This document shows positions 17,044-25,283 of a stretch of 64,000 bases of DNA, piece by piece; within the stretch, counting starts at the first letter, position 1; the number at the start of each line of letters is the position of its first letter. The notes under the pieces are model-generated. The model was not told the origin of the DNA. It worked only from the letters and a program-made list of their open reading frames with translations, and made no database searches. The DNA lies in the NCBI RefSeq assembly GCF_001045465.1, contig NZ_LFND01000006.1, positions 186,001-250,000 of the forward strand, read 5' to 3'. This DNA comes from Chryseobacterium angstadtii. Its GTDB lineage: Bacteria; Bacteroidota; Bacteroidia; Flavobacteriales; Weeksellaceae. Both the position numbers and the translations under genes were made by a program.

Positions 17044-17598
17044 TTATAAGTTCGCAAACCAGTTGATATCCAAACATTCCCTCAGCTGCATTCTGCTTCT
17101 CTGAAGGATCTTCCATAGATTGGTCGCAGAAAGTTGTAATTCCTGACTTACTTCCGGTGCTTTTTTCTCCTCAAGATAGTACATTTTCAGCGGAATCTTC
17201 CATCTGGAGGGTAAATTCTCAATGCAATCTTCCAAAGTTTTATTAAAATCATTATTATCTAAAAGTTCCGGTTCTCTTTCCGGAGTGTTCCACTCATTCA
17301 AAACATCATCCTTCTTCCAGGAACCTTCTTCATTAAAAAAGTGATCCAGGTTAATCTGCGGCTCCGATTTATATTTTTTCCTGTAAAAATCAGCGGCTTT
17401 TCTGTTTAAAATAGCATTCAGCCAGGTCAGAGGCTGGCTTTTCCCTTCAAATGAATCGTATGCCGAAAATGCGGCTAAAAAAACATCCTGCACAACATCT
17501 TCTGCCTCCGTTTTATCTGAAAGCAGATAGGCCGCCCTTTTCAAAAGAGCCCCCGAATATTGCTCTACCCAGCTTTTCAGTACATCATTTTTCGTCAT
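17044..17598 (-). CDS. ECF RNA polymerase sigma factor
   Basis: 184 residues. Region 2 is seen at about 10-80 (AEDVVQDVFLAAF, then the -10-binding TWLNAILNRKAADFYRKKY) and region 4 at about 120-180 (LPSRWKIPLKMYYLEEKKAPEVSQELQLSATNLWKILQR split helix-turn-helix). It directs transcription of a small regulon and is probably held by the zinc-type anti-sigma factor encoded just downstream. Neighbours (DUF417, msrAB) point to oxidative or chlorine stress. Its closest flavobacterial relatives are annotated only as sigma-70 family factors. Confidence 0.93.
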   Translation of the reverse strand: MTKNDVLKSWVEQYSGALLKRAAYLLSDKTEAEDVVQDVFLAAFSAYDSFEGKSQPLTWLNAILNRKAADFYRKKYKSEPQINLDHFFNEEGSWKKDDVLNEWNTPEREPELLDNNDFNKTLEDCIENLPSRWKIPLKMYYLEEKKAPEVSQELQLSATNLWKILQRSRMQLRECLDINWFANL

Positions 17599-17771
17599 TT
17601 TTTATTCTTTAATATTACAAAGACAATGCTTTTTCAACTTACACAGCTCGTTTCATTCATCTGTTGAAATAGAAAATCAATCAAGTCCCTATTTAATATT
17701 AAAACGAATATAAAAAGTTAAAACAGAACATGCAAAATTTTTATAGCATAGATCTTTGAGAAAGCTCCCAC

Positions 17772-17804
17772 AAACCTCATCGGTTTCGAAAACCTATGAG
17801 GTTT
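17772..17804. repeat. Dispersed 33-base palindrome, copy 1
   Basis: 15-base arms (17772-17786, 17790-17804) with one mismatch around a CGA loop. Preceded by CCCACA and followed by TATATA. The sister copy is 170 bases downstream at 17945. Together they occupy the 597-base gene-free spacer between the sigma factor and alaS. Confidence 0.7.
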
Positions 17805-17944
17805 ATATAAAACAATTAAGTTTACATTTTTGAAATCACTCTATAATAAGCATTTCACAGTCACAAAAAATATAAAGATTTAATCACAAAGCAGACATGA
17901 ATAAATGCTCTGTATTCTTATGATTTTATAATAATAAGCACCAC

Positions 17945-17977
17945 AAACCTTATAGGTTTCGAAAACCTATAAGGTTT
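17945..17977. repeat. Dispersed 33-base palindrome, copy 2
   Basis: Perfect 15-base arms (AAACCTTATAGGTTT and its complement) around a CGA loop. Flanks CCAC and TATATA match copy 1. Shape and size resemble REP-type palindromes. Confidence 0.75.
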
Positions 17978-18144
17978 ATATACTATTCACATTTACTAAA
18001 ATCTTGGATTCCCCCATATCTTAAAAACAACATCCTATTTCAAACCCTTCGCAGCCTTACACTCATCCGGCAACATATAAACCCTTCCCATCCTTCCCCA
18101 TTCAAAACATAGCATAAAATTATTTACAAATCGCTTAAAAACAT

Positions 18145-18173
18145 TAAATTTGCATCTTATCAAAAATTTGATA
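18145..18173 (+). promoter_or_regulatory. Promoter -7 box and small palindrome before alaS
   Basis: TAAATTTG at 18145-18152 matches the Bacteroidota -7 box TAnnTTTG, 43 bases before the ATG. A small palindrome TATCAAA-AA-TTTGATA follows at 18158-18173 in the predicted leader. No clear -33 box was found. Confidence 0.5.
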
Positions 18174-18195
18174 GTTTTAAAAGCAAAGCAATACT

Positions 18196-20799
18196 ATGAC
18201 ATCACAAGAGATTCGTCAAAAATTTTTAGATTATTTTAAAAGTAAAGACCACCTTATCGTTCCTTCAGCGCCTATCGTGTTGAAAGACGATCCTACCCTT
18301 ATGTTTTCCAACTCGGGAATGACGCAGTTCAAAGATTTTTTCTTAGGCTACAAAACACCTACGGCCCCAAGAATTGCCGATACACAGAAATGTCTTAGAG
18401 TTTCCGGAAAGCACAATGACTTGGATGATGTAGGTAGAGACACCTACCACCATACCATGTTTGAAATGTTGGGGAACTGGTCTTTTGGTGATTATTTCAA
18501 AAAAGATGCTATTGCTTTTGCCTGGGAATTACTGACTGAAGTATTCGGAATTCCAAAAGAAAATTTATATGTTACCATTTTCGAGGGAGATGCTTCTGAA
18601 AACCTTGATAGAGATCAGGATGCTTATGATTTCTGGAAATCCCATATTTCTGAAGACAGAATTATCAACGGAAATAAAAAGGACAACTTTTGGGAAATGG
18701 GTGAAAGCGGGCCATGCGGACCATGCTCAGAGATCCATGTAGACCTTAGAACACCTGAAGAGAAAGCTAAAGTTTCCGGACTTGAGCTTGTGAATAATGA
18801 TCATCCTCAGGTAGTGGAAGTATGGAACCTGGTTTTCATGGAATTCAACAGAAAAGCAGACAAATCTCTGGAAAAACTTCCTGCACAGCACGTGGATACA
18901 GGAATGGGCTTCGAGCGTCTTTGTATGGCGCTTCAGGGTAAATCTTCCAACTATGATACAGATGTTTTTACACCGCTTATCGCTAAAGTGGAAGAACTTT
19001 CAGGTAAAAAATACACCGGAATTTTAGAAGACGAAAAAGATATTGCCATCCGTGTTGTGGTAGACCATATCAGAGCAGTTGCATTTGCGATTGCTGACGG
19101 ACAGCTTCCTTCCAACGGAGGGGCAGGTTATGTAATCCGAAGAATCTTGAGAAGAGCGATCTCTTATTCTTACCGATTCCTGGGAATGAAAGAACCTTTC
19201 CTGTACAAACTTGTGGCTGTACTTCAGGATCAGATGGGTCCTTTCTTCCCTGAAATTCAAAAGCAGGGGAAACTGGTTTCCGAAGTGATCAAAAGTGAAG
19301 AAGATTCATTCTTAAAAACCATTGAAAACGGACTGATCAGAGTTGAAAAATTAATTCAGCAGACTATTTCAGATCAATCAAAAGTATTGCCAAGCGAGGA
19401 AGTTTTTGAATTGTATGATACTTATGGTTTCCCGGATGATTTAACGAGAATCATTGCAGAAGAAAAAGGTCTTACGATTGATGAACAAGGTTTTAAAGCT
19501 GAAATGGAGAAACAGAAACTGCGTTCAAAAGCGGATTCTGCCCAAAAAGTGTATGACTGGGTAACTCTGGAAGAAAGAGAAGAAAACTTCGTAGGATATG
19601 ACCAGATTGAATCTGAAACTTATATTACAAGATACAGAAAAGTAGAAAATAAAGACGGAGAATTTTATCAGGTTGTATTGAGCAGCTCTCCTTTCTACCC
19701 TGAAGGCGGAGGCCAGGTAGGTGACAAAGGTGTTCTTGAAAATGCTACAGAAAGCTTCGAGGTTTTGGAAACTAAAAAAGAAAACGGACTGATCATTTCC
19801 CTGATCAACGGTCTTCCGAAAGATGCAGGAGCTGTTTTCTTCGCTAAAGTTCAGGCTACTGACAGAAGAAATTCTCAGGCTAACCACTCTGTAACCCACC
19901 TTTTACATGAAGCTTTAAGAGATGTTTTAGGAACTCACGTAGAGCAAAAAGGTTCTTATGTAGGTCCGGATTATCTGCGTTTCGACTTCTCTCATTTCAA
20001 TAAAATGACTGAAGAGGAACTGGCTTTGGTAGAAGAAAAAGTAAACCATAAAATCAAAGAAAGCATTGCTCTGCAGGAGTTCAGAAATATCCCTATTCAG
20101 GAAGCATTGGATAGAGGAGCAATGGCATTGTTCGGTGAAAAATACGGTGATAATGTAAGAATGATCCAGTTCGGAAGTTCAAAAGAGCTTTGTGGAGGAA
20201 CTCACGTGAAAAATACCATTGAAATCGGTCATTTCAAAATTGTTTCCGAAGGTTCTGCTGCGGCAGGGATCAGAAGAATTGAAGCTATTTCAGGAGATAA
20301 ATCCGAAGAATATTTCACCAATCTTGAAAATCAGATCGCTGAACTTTCCCAATTGCTGAAGTCTAAAGATGTGGTAAGATCTATTGAAAAACTGATCGAG
20401 GAAAATACTTCATTAAAATCTGAAGTAGAAGCTCTTAAAAAAGAAAAAGCAAAAGGCGAGATTGGCGAATGGAAAAATGCTTACGAGCAGAAAGGAAACA
20501 AACAGCTTTTAGTGAAGAAAACATCTCTGGATGCAGGTTCTGTTAAAGACATTGTGTTCCAGCTGAAGAGAGAGATTCCTACTTCAGTAACAATCATTCT
20601 TTCTGATGCAGACGGCAAACCAATGATCACCGTTGGCGTTTCTGATGATCTGGCAGCAGAGTATCAGGCAGGAGCCATTGTGAAAGATCTGGCAAAAGAA
20701 ATCCAGGGCGGCGGCGGCGGAAATCCGGGCTTTGCAACGGCAGGAGGTAAAAATCTTGACGGTTTGGAAAATGCTTACCAAAAAGCTTTAAATATTTAG
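18196..20799 (+). CDS. alaS: Alanyl-tRNA synthetase
   Basis: Charges tRNA-Ala. 867 residues, close to the usual 870-880. The class II catalytic core is at 1-240 (start TSQEIRQKFLDYF, FSNSGMTQFK, then GMGFERLCMALQG). The editing domain carries the zinc motifs NHSVTHLLH and CGGTHV (HxxxH and CxxxH). The C-terminal C-Ala domain ends QGGGGGNPGFATAGGKN. All parts are intact. Monocistronic: it has its own promoter and is followed by a terminator. Confidence 0.98.
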   Translation: MTSQEIRQKFLDYFKSKDHLIVPSAPIVLKDDPTLMFSNSGMTQFKDFFLGYKTPTAPRIADTQKCLRVSGKHNDLDDVGRDTYHHTMFEMLGNWSFGDYFKKDAIAFAWELLTEVFGIPKENLYVTIFEGDASENLDRDQDAYDFWKSHISEDRIINGNKKDNFWEMGESGPCGPCSEIHVDLRTPEEKAKVSGLELVNNDHPQVVEVWNLVFMEFNRKADKSLEKLPAQHVDTGMGFERLCMALQGKSSNYDTDVFTPLIAKVEELSGKKYTGILEDEKDIAIRVVVDHIRAVAFAIADGQLPSNGGAGYVIRRILRRAISYSYRFLGMKEPFLYKLVAVLQDQMGPFFPEIQKQGKLVSEVIKSEEDSFLKTIENGLIRVEKLIQQTISDQSKVLPSEEVFELYDTYGFPDDLTRIIAEEKGLTIDEQGFKAEMEKQKLRSKADSAQKVYDWVTLEEREENFVGYDQIESETYITRYRKVENKDGEFYQVVLSSSPFYPEGGGQVGDKGVLENATESFEVLETKKENGLIISLINGLPKDAGAVFFAKVQATDRRNSQANHSVTHLLHEALRDVLGTHVEQKGSYVGPDYLRFDFSHFNKMTEEELALVEEKVNHKIKESIALQEFRNIPIQEALDRGAMALFGEKYGDNVRMIQFGSSKELCGGTHVKNTIEIGHFKIVSEGSAAAGIRRIEAISGDKSEEYFTNLENQIAELSQLLKSKDVVRSIEKLIEENTSLKSEVEALKKEKAKGEIGEWKNAYEQKGNKQLLVKKTSLDAGSVKDIVFQLKREIPTSVTIILSDADGKPMITVGVSDDLAAEYQAGAIVKDLAKEIQGGGGGNPGFATAGGKNLDGLENAYQKALNI

Positions 20800-20830
20800 A
20801 ATTAATGACCCTTACACTATAAAACATTAA

Positions 20831-20860
20831 AAACTTCTGAAAATTTCAGAAGTTTTTTTA
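20831..20860 (+). terminator. Terminator after alaS
   Basis: 11-bp perfect stem (20831-20841 with 20845-20855), 3-base loop, T-run. Confidence 0.88.
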
Positions 20861-20959
20861 TTTATAACCATTCTAATTATTGATCTTACCTTAACAAACC
20901 ATTACCCAAACTTAAACTATTTGTTTCGTCCTCTTAAAATATAGTTCATAATAGACTTT

Positions 20960-20967
20960 TAGTTTTG
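20960..20967 (+). promoter_or_regulatory. -7 box for the PhoX-like gene
   Basis: TAGTTTTG fits TAnnTTTG and lies 26 bases before the ATG at 20994. No convincing -33 element at the right distance. Confidence 0.4.
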
Positions 20968-20993
20968 CTACAATCGAAATTAAAAAAGTAATT

Positions 20994-22475
20994 ATGAAAA
21001 TTAGTAAAACTATCGGAGTCTTATTGTTCTCTGCTATAGCGCTTCAAAGCTGTAAAGACGACAATAACGAAGAGCAGGGAAACACGCCTGTCAATCAGAA
21101 TATCAAGATTGAAAACTTTTCACAGGAGCCGGCTTTCGTTTATGCAATGTCCGGTTTTGAAAACCTGTCGATCACGACCCTGATCTCAAGTTCCGATATT
21201 CTTTCAGGAACTCCCAATTTTGTTTATGCAGGTCAGCCGGACGGTATGGGAATTATGAAAGACCCTAGTTCCGATGGTTATCTAATGATCAGCAACCATG
21301 AAATTACCCAGTCTGTATCAAGAGTTTATTTAGATAAGACATTCAGACCTGTCAAAGGAGAATACATCCTGAACGGTATTGGTGGTATGACCAGATTATG
21401 CTCTGCTACGCTTGCCACTCCGGAAACTCACGGTTTCAGCGCTTTTCTTACCGCTGGTGAATCCGGTGAAGAAAGTATGGTTCATGCCATTAATCCACTG
21501 GCTCCGGCTTCACAGGCATCTGATCAGTCCAGAGTAAAACCTGCTTTAGGAAAAGCTTCTATGGAAAATGCCGTTCCGCTTCCTAAAGATGTATCAGGAG
21601 GAAAAACTTACATTATGGTTGGGGAAGATCAGTCTTATTCTTCTTCTCACCAGTCTGCAGGACAGCTGATTATGTATGTTTCGAATACACAGGGAGATCT
21701 TGATAACGGAAAACTATATTCTTTGAAGAGAACCAACAACAACTATACGGAAACGGATATGGTGAAAGGAAGTTCTTACGATGTGGAATTTGTAGAAATT
21801 TCCAATGCTAAAAACTCAACGGGAGCACAGATCAATCAGAAAAATATTGACAATAACGCCATCCGTTTTTCAAGAGTTGAAGATGTAGATTACAGAAAAG
21901 GAGCCGGAAAAGGAAGAGAAATTTATTTTACGGCAACCGGAGAATCTTCAGACGGAGCAACCCCAAAACCGGGATTAACAATGTGGGGAAGAGTTTACAA
22001 ACTTGTCCTTAATGAAAACAATATGCTTACCGGAAAACTGGAAGTAGTTGCGGAAGGAGATTCGAATCCGGGAAACAACCTGATCAATCCTGATAACTTA
22101 TGTGTAACGGAAAACTTTGTGTACATCCAGGAAGACGGAGATTCTTATTATACCGCTGCTGCCCACGATTCTTACATCTGGCAGCTGAATATCGCTACAA
22201 AACAGTATAAGCCATGGCTAAACATGAAACACAACAGATTGGATACGGCCTGGCAGACCGCGTACAACCAATCTGGAAACCTTCAGAAGTTCGGTTCCTG
22301 GGAATATGGAGCGATGGTAGACATATCTGATATCATCGGAATTCCAAATACCTTCACGGTAAACATCCACTCTCACACGTGGCAGAAAGATAAATTCAAG
22401 AATGCAGACGGTGCCGGAGTGAATACCAACAAAGAAGGCGGACAGGTGGTCATCATCAGAAACGTAGAAAAATAA
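20994..22475 (+). CDS. PhoX-like (DUF839) lipoprotein
   Basis: Lipoprotein signal peptide ending LQSC20. The next residues, K-D-D-N-N-E-E, match the Bacteroidota lipoprotein export signal, so it is predicted to face the outside of the cell. The body has the DUF839/PhoX look: YLMISNHEI, SRVEDVDYRKG, LINPDNLCV, VYIQEDGDS and MWGRVYKL in order, the acidic residues matching where PhoX binds its Fe/Ca cofactor. PhoX enzymes are phosphatases; this member is shorter and more divergent, so phosphatase activity is inference. The peroxidase gene begins 61 bases downstream in the same direction. Confidence 0.75.
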   Translation: MKISKTIGVLLFSAIALQSCKDDNNEEQGNTPVNQNIKIENFSQEPAFVYAMSGFENLSITTLISSSDILSGTPNFVYAGQPDGMGIMKDPSSDGYLMISNHEITQSVSRVYLDKTFRPVKGEYILNGIGGMTRLCSATLATPETHGFSAFLTAGESGEESMVHAINPLAPASQASDQSRVKPALGKASMENAVPLPKDVSGGKTYIMVGEDQSYSSSHQSAGQLIMYVSNTQGDLDNGKLYSLKRTNNNYTETDMVKGSSYDVEFVEISNAKNSTGAQINQKNIDNNAIRFSRVEDVDYRKGAGKGREIYFTATGESSDGATPKPGLTMWGRVYKLVLNENNMLTGKLEVVAEGDSNPGNNLINPDNLCVTENFVYIQEDGDSYYTAAAHDSYIWQLNIATKQYKPWLNMKHNRLDTAWQTAYNQSGNLQKFGSWEYGAMVDISDIIGIPNTFTVNIHSHTWQKDKFKNADGAGVNTNKEGGQVVIIRNVEK

Positions 22476-22536
22476 TTTTTAAATATCCAATAAAAATCCA
22501 GAGTATCAGCGGAAATATTTCCGTTGGTACTTTTTC

Positions 22537-24354
22537 ATGCCTATGAACTTTTTTTCAAAATATCCGGTTCTCATTGTTTTATCTGCAGCCATGGCTATTG
22601 CGGTATTTTTTCAATGTAAAAGTGACAAATACAAGCCTGTAAATGAAGATCTCAGTGTTGTAAAAAGTGAACTCCTCAAAACCAATATTTCATTCGAAAA
22701 ACAAGTCAATGAACTGATTACCCTTGTCTCAAAAAACACCGATGAAAAAACACTTCAGGAGAAATTTGAGAACCTACGGATAACCTATAAAAAAATGGAA
22801 TGGGCGGTGGAATATTTTCTTCCGAATTCAGCACGTTTCATCAATGGTCCTGCCCTGCCTGAGATTGAAATGGATGAACATACCGAGCTGGAACCCGAAG
22901 GTCTTCAGGTACTGGAAGAAATGTTTTACCCTTACACCCCTGAAAATAAAGATGAAACAATTCGTTTTCTAAAAAAGCTGATCAATAAAAGCAATACCAT
23001 TAAAACCAATTTCCAGGCGATCTCCATGAGCAAGGATCAGGTTTTTGATGCGGCCAGACAGGAAATTTTCAGAATCTCCAGCTTAGGAATTTCCAGCTTT
23101 GATACCCCGATATCAGGAACATTTTTAAAAGAAATGCCTTATTCTCTGAAAGCCGTTCAGCTGACTTTACAACAGATATCGACCCAACAATCAAAAACAG
23201 CACTTCAAAAGATAGATGCAGCCATTGATTCCGCAATTGCCGTTCTGAAAAAAAATCCGGACAGAAATTCTTTTGATTATGTACATTTTATTCCGGATCA
23301 TTTGAATGTCATTTCCACATTGCTATTGGAGTTTAAAAAACAGGAAGGTATTCCCAACATTGAAGTCACTTCTGCCTTAAATAAAAACGCAGCTTCTTTT
23401 TTCTCAAAAAATGCTTTCAATCCCAATGCTTTTACTCCCGGAAAAGAATTCGCTTTCTCAGATGAAAAGGCGGCTTTGGGTAAAAAACTGTTTAACGACA
23501 ATATCCTTTCCAACAACAATAACAGGAGCTGTGCAACCTGCCATATTCCTGAAAAAGCATTTACAGACGGGCTTGCCAGATCCATGTCTCTTGAAAATTC
23601 GGAATTGCAGAGAAATGCACCATCACTGAATTATGCAGGTTTCCAGCATGGACAGTTCTGGGATATGCGCAAAGACGATCTGGAAGGCCAGAGTTCCGAT
23701 GTCATCTCCAATAAAGAAGAAATGCATGGCGATTTGAATATTATTCTGGATAAGATCAATAAAAATCCTTCTTATCTTCCTGAATTTAAAAAGATTTACC
23801 ATACCCAAAAAGCAGAAACCTGGCAACTTCAGAATGTATTGGCCAGCTACATCCGCTCTCTGGCAAAATTCAATTCCGATTTTGATGAATACATGAGAGG
23901 AACCCCTTCTGCCATGACAGAAAAGCAGAAACAGGGATTCAATCTGTTCGTGGGGAAAGCGCAATGTGCCTTATGTCATTTCATTCCTCTTTTTAACGGA
24001 ACCGTTCCTCCCAATTTCAAAAAAACGGAACAGGAAGTTTTAGGAACCGCTGTGAACGGAGACAATAAAATGTTTGATCAGGATCTTGGAAGAGGAAAGT
24101 TTCATGAAACGGTAGCGGCTCTGCAACATTCTTTTAAAACACCAACCCTCAGAAATATCAGCAAAACAGCACCCTACATGCATAACGGAGGTTATAGAAC
24201 CCTGAAAGAAGTCATGAATTTTTATAATAAAGGTGGCGGAAAGGGTTTTGGTTTTAAAGTAGAAAATCAGACTCTTTCAGATGCTCCCCTCGGACTTACG
24301 GATCAGGAAATTAATGATATCATTGATTTTATGGGAGCATTGAGTGACCGGTAA
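22537..24354 (+). CDS. Di-haem cytochrome c peroxidase (MauG/CcpA family)
   Basis: Two CxxCH haem-attachment motifs, C332-A-T-C-H336 and C477-A-L-C-H481, with the usual spacing, and the TPTLRNISKTAPYMHNG signature. It reduces hydrogen peroxide using cytochrome electrons, or oxidises a protein substrate as MauG does. Unusually for a simple CCP, about 290 residues precede the first haem domain; they are alpha-helical and acidic, with an imelysin-like feel. An N-terminal hydrophobic segment (about 9-25) gives export or anchoring; the Cys at residue 27 (FFQC) could be lipidated. A second ATG at 22543 is possible. Likely co-transcribed with the PhoX-like gene. Confidence 0.9.
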   Translation: MPMNFFSKYPVLIVLSAAMAIAVFFQCKSDKYKPVNEDLSVVKSELLKTNISFEKQVNELITLVSKNTDEKTLQEKFENLRITYKKMEWAVEYFLPNSARFINGPALPEIEMDEHTELEPEGLQVLEEMFYPYTPENKDETIRFLKKLINKSNTIKTNFQAISMSKDQVFDAARQEIFRISSLGISSFDTPISGTFLKEMPYSLKAVQLTLQQISTQQSKTALQKIDAAIDSAIAVLKKNPDRNSFDYVHFIPDHLNVISTLLLEFKKQEGIPNIEVTSALNKNAASFFSKNAFNPNAFTPGKEFAFSDEKAALGKKLFNDNILSNNNNRSCATCHIPEKAFTDGLARSMSLENSELQRNAPSLNYAGFQHGQFWDMRKDDLEGQSSDVISNKEEMHGDLNIILDKINKNPSYLPEFKKIYHTQKAETWQLQNVLASYIRSLAKFNSDFDEYMRGTPSAMTEKQKQGFNLFVGKAQCALCHFIPLFNGTVPPNFKKTEQEVLGTAVNGDNKMFDQDLGRGKFHETVAALQHSFKTPTLRNISKTAPYMHNGGYRTLKEVMNFYNKGGGKGFGFKVENQTLSDAPLGLTDQEINDIIDFMGALSDR

Positions 24355-24397
24355 ATGTTTTTATTCAAAATTCTGTTTTATAAAGCTGTCATAGAAG

Positions 24398-24737
24398 ATC
24401 TGTGCACATCTGTGAAATCCGTGGTTAAAAAAATCCGCGTCATCAGCAAAATCTGCGCGAGATGATATCAATTCAGCTGGATGTTTTTTATCTGAATCTT
24501 CTTTTGTCTTGAAACAAAAGAAGCAAAAGTTCAAGACCGGGAAACTTCCGCTAAAAATAAATCCTGTTCTCTAAAAATTCTAAAACTTGCGCGGATCTAT
24601 TGTTTCCGCTTCGTTTCAATACTTGTCCCGCGCTTCGGACAGTAGAATTTTTTTAACGTTCACAGGATTTATTTTCTTAACGCTCCATTTTCCTAAGTCG
24701 GTTTCGTCGTCATTATAAAAATCAACTTTTCAAAAAA
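24398..24737 (+). repeat. ~330-bp structured intergenic repeat, copy A
   Basis: First of two tandem copies filling the 929-base spacer. Order: a leader word set (ATCTGTG..AAATCCGTGG, AATCTGCG), a 10-bp hairpin CTTCTTTTGT/ACAAAAGAAG (24498-24507, 24514-24523), an overlapping competing pair GTCTTGAA/TTCAAGAC (24506-24513, 24530-24537), and a 122-base core closed by a perfect 14-bp inverted repeat (24554-24567 with 24662-24675). No ORF of note. Confidence 0.9.
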
Positions 24738-25065
24738 ATCTGTGTAAATCTGTGAAATCCGTGGTTAAAAAAAATCTGCGTCATCAGCAAAATCTGCGTG
24801 AAATTATATCAATTTGGATGTTTTTTATCTTAATCTTCTTTTGTCTTGAAACAAAAGAAGCAAAAGTTCAAGACTGGGAAACTTCCGCTAAAAATAAATC
24901 CTGTTCTCTAAAAATTCTAAAACTTGCGCGGATCTACTGTTTCTGCTTCGTTTCAATACTTGTCCCGCGCTTCGGACAGTAGAATTTTTTTAACGTTCAC
25001 AGGATTTATTTTCTTAACGCTCCATTTTCCTAAGTCATCCTTATAAAAATCAACTTTTCAAAAAA
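24738..25065 (+). repeat. ~330-bp structured intergenic repeat, copy B
   Basis: Direct tandem duplicate of copy A with scattered substitutions and one deletion near the end. The closing 14-bp inverted repeat of the core is kept perfectly (24891-24904 with 24999-25012). A 76-codon frame at 24752-24982 is a by-product of the repeat. Confidence 0.9.
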
Positions 25066-25132
25066 ATCTTTGTAAATCTGTAAAATCTGTGGTTAAAAAA
25101 ATCTGCGTTATCAGCAAAATCCGCGTGAGATA
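25066..25132 (+). repeat. Trailing leader fragment of the ~330-bp repeat
   Basis: Third occurrence of the leader words (ATCTTTGTAAATCTG to CGCGTGAGATA), so each core is flanked by the ~67-base leader on both sides. Confidence 0.8.
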
Positions 25133-25262
25133 AATCAACCTTACTTTAAGCCAATATTTCTGAATTTCTTGAATTATTTACATCTGATTATTCTATGCAA
25201 AAATTAGATTAAATCAATGTATTAACAAATCATAAAAACTTTCTCAAAAGAAGAAATATTAT

Positions 25263-25270
25263 TACTTTTG
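25263..25270 (+). promoter_or_regulatory. -7 box for the DUF5686 gene
   Basis: TACTTTTG fits TAnnTTTG, 13 bases before the ATG at 25284. Confidence 0.45.
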
Positions 25271-25283
25271 ATCTAGTTTTTAC

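Noticed and set aside
17599..18195. Searched for a tRNA or small RNA gene in this long spacer
   Set aside because: Only two palindromes, AT-rich sequence and a -7 box are visible; no cloverleaf or CCA-type end.
24752..24982. 76-codon plus-strand frame
   Set aside because: It lies inside repeat copy B and is not kept open in copies A and C; no ribosome-site or protein-like composition.
24398..25132. Considered as an insertion sequence
   Set aside because: No transposase frame and no terminal inverted repeats at the outer edges; the inverted repeats are internal. Left as a structured repeat.
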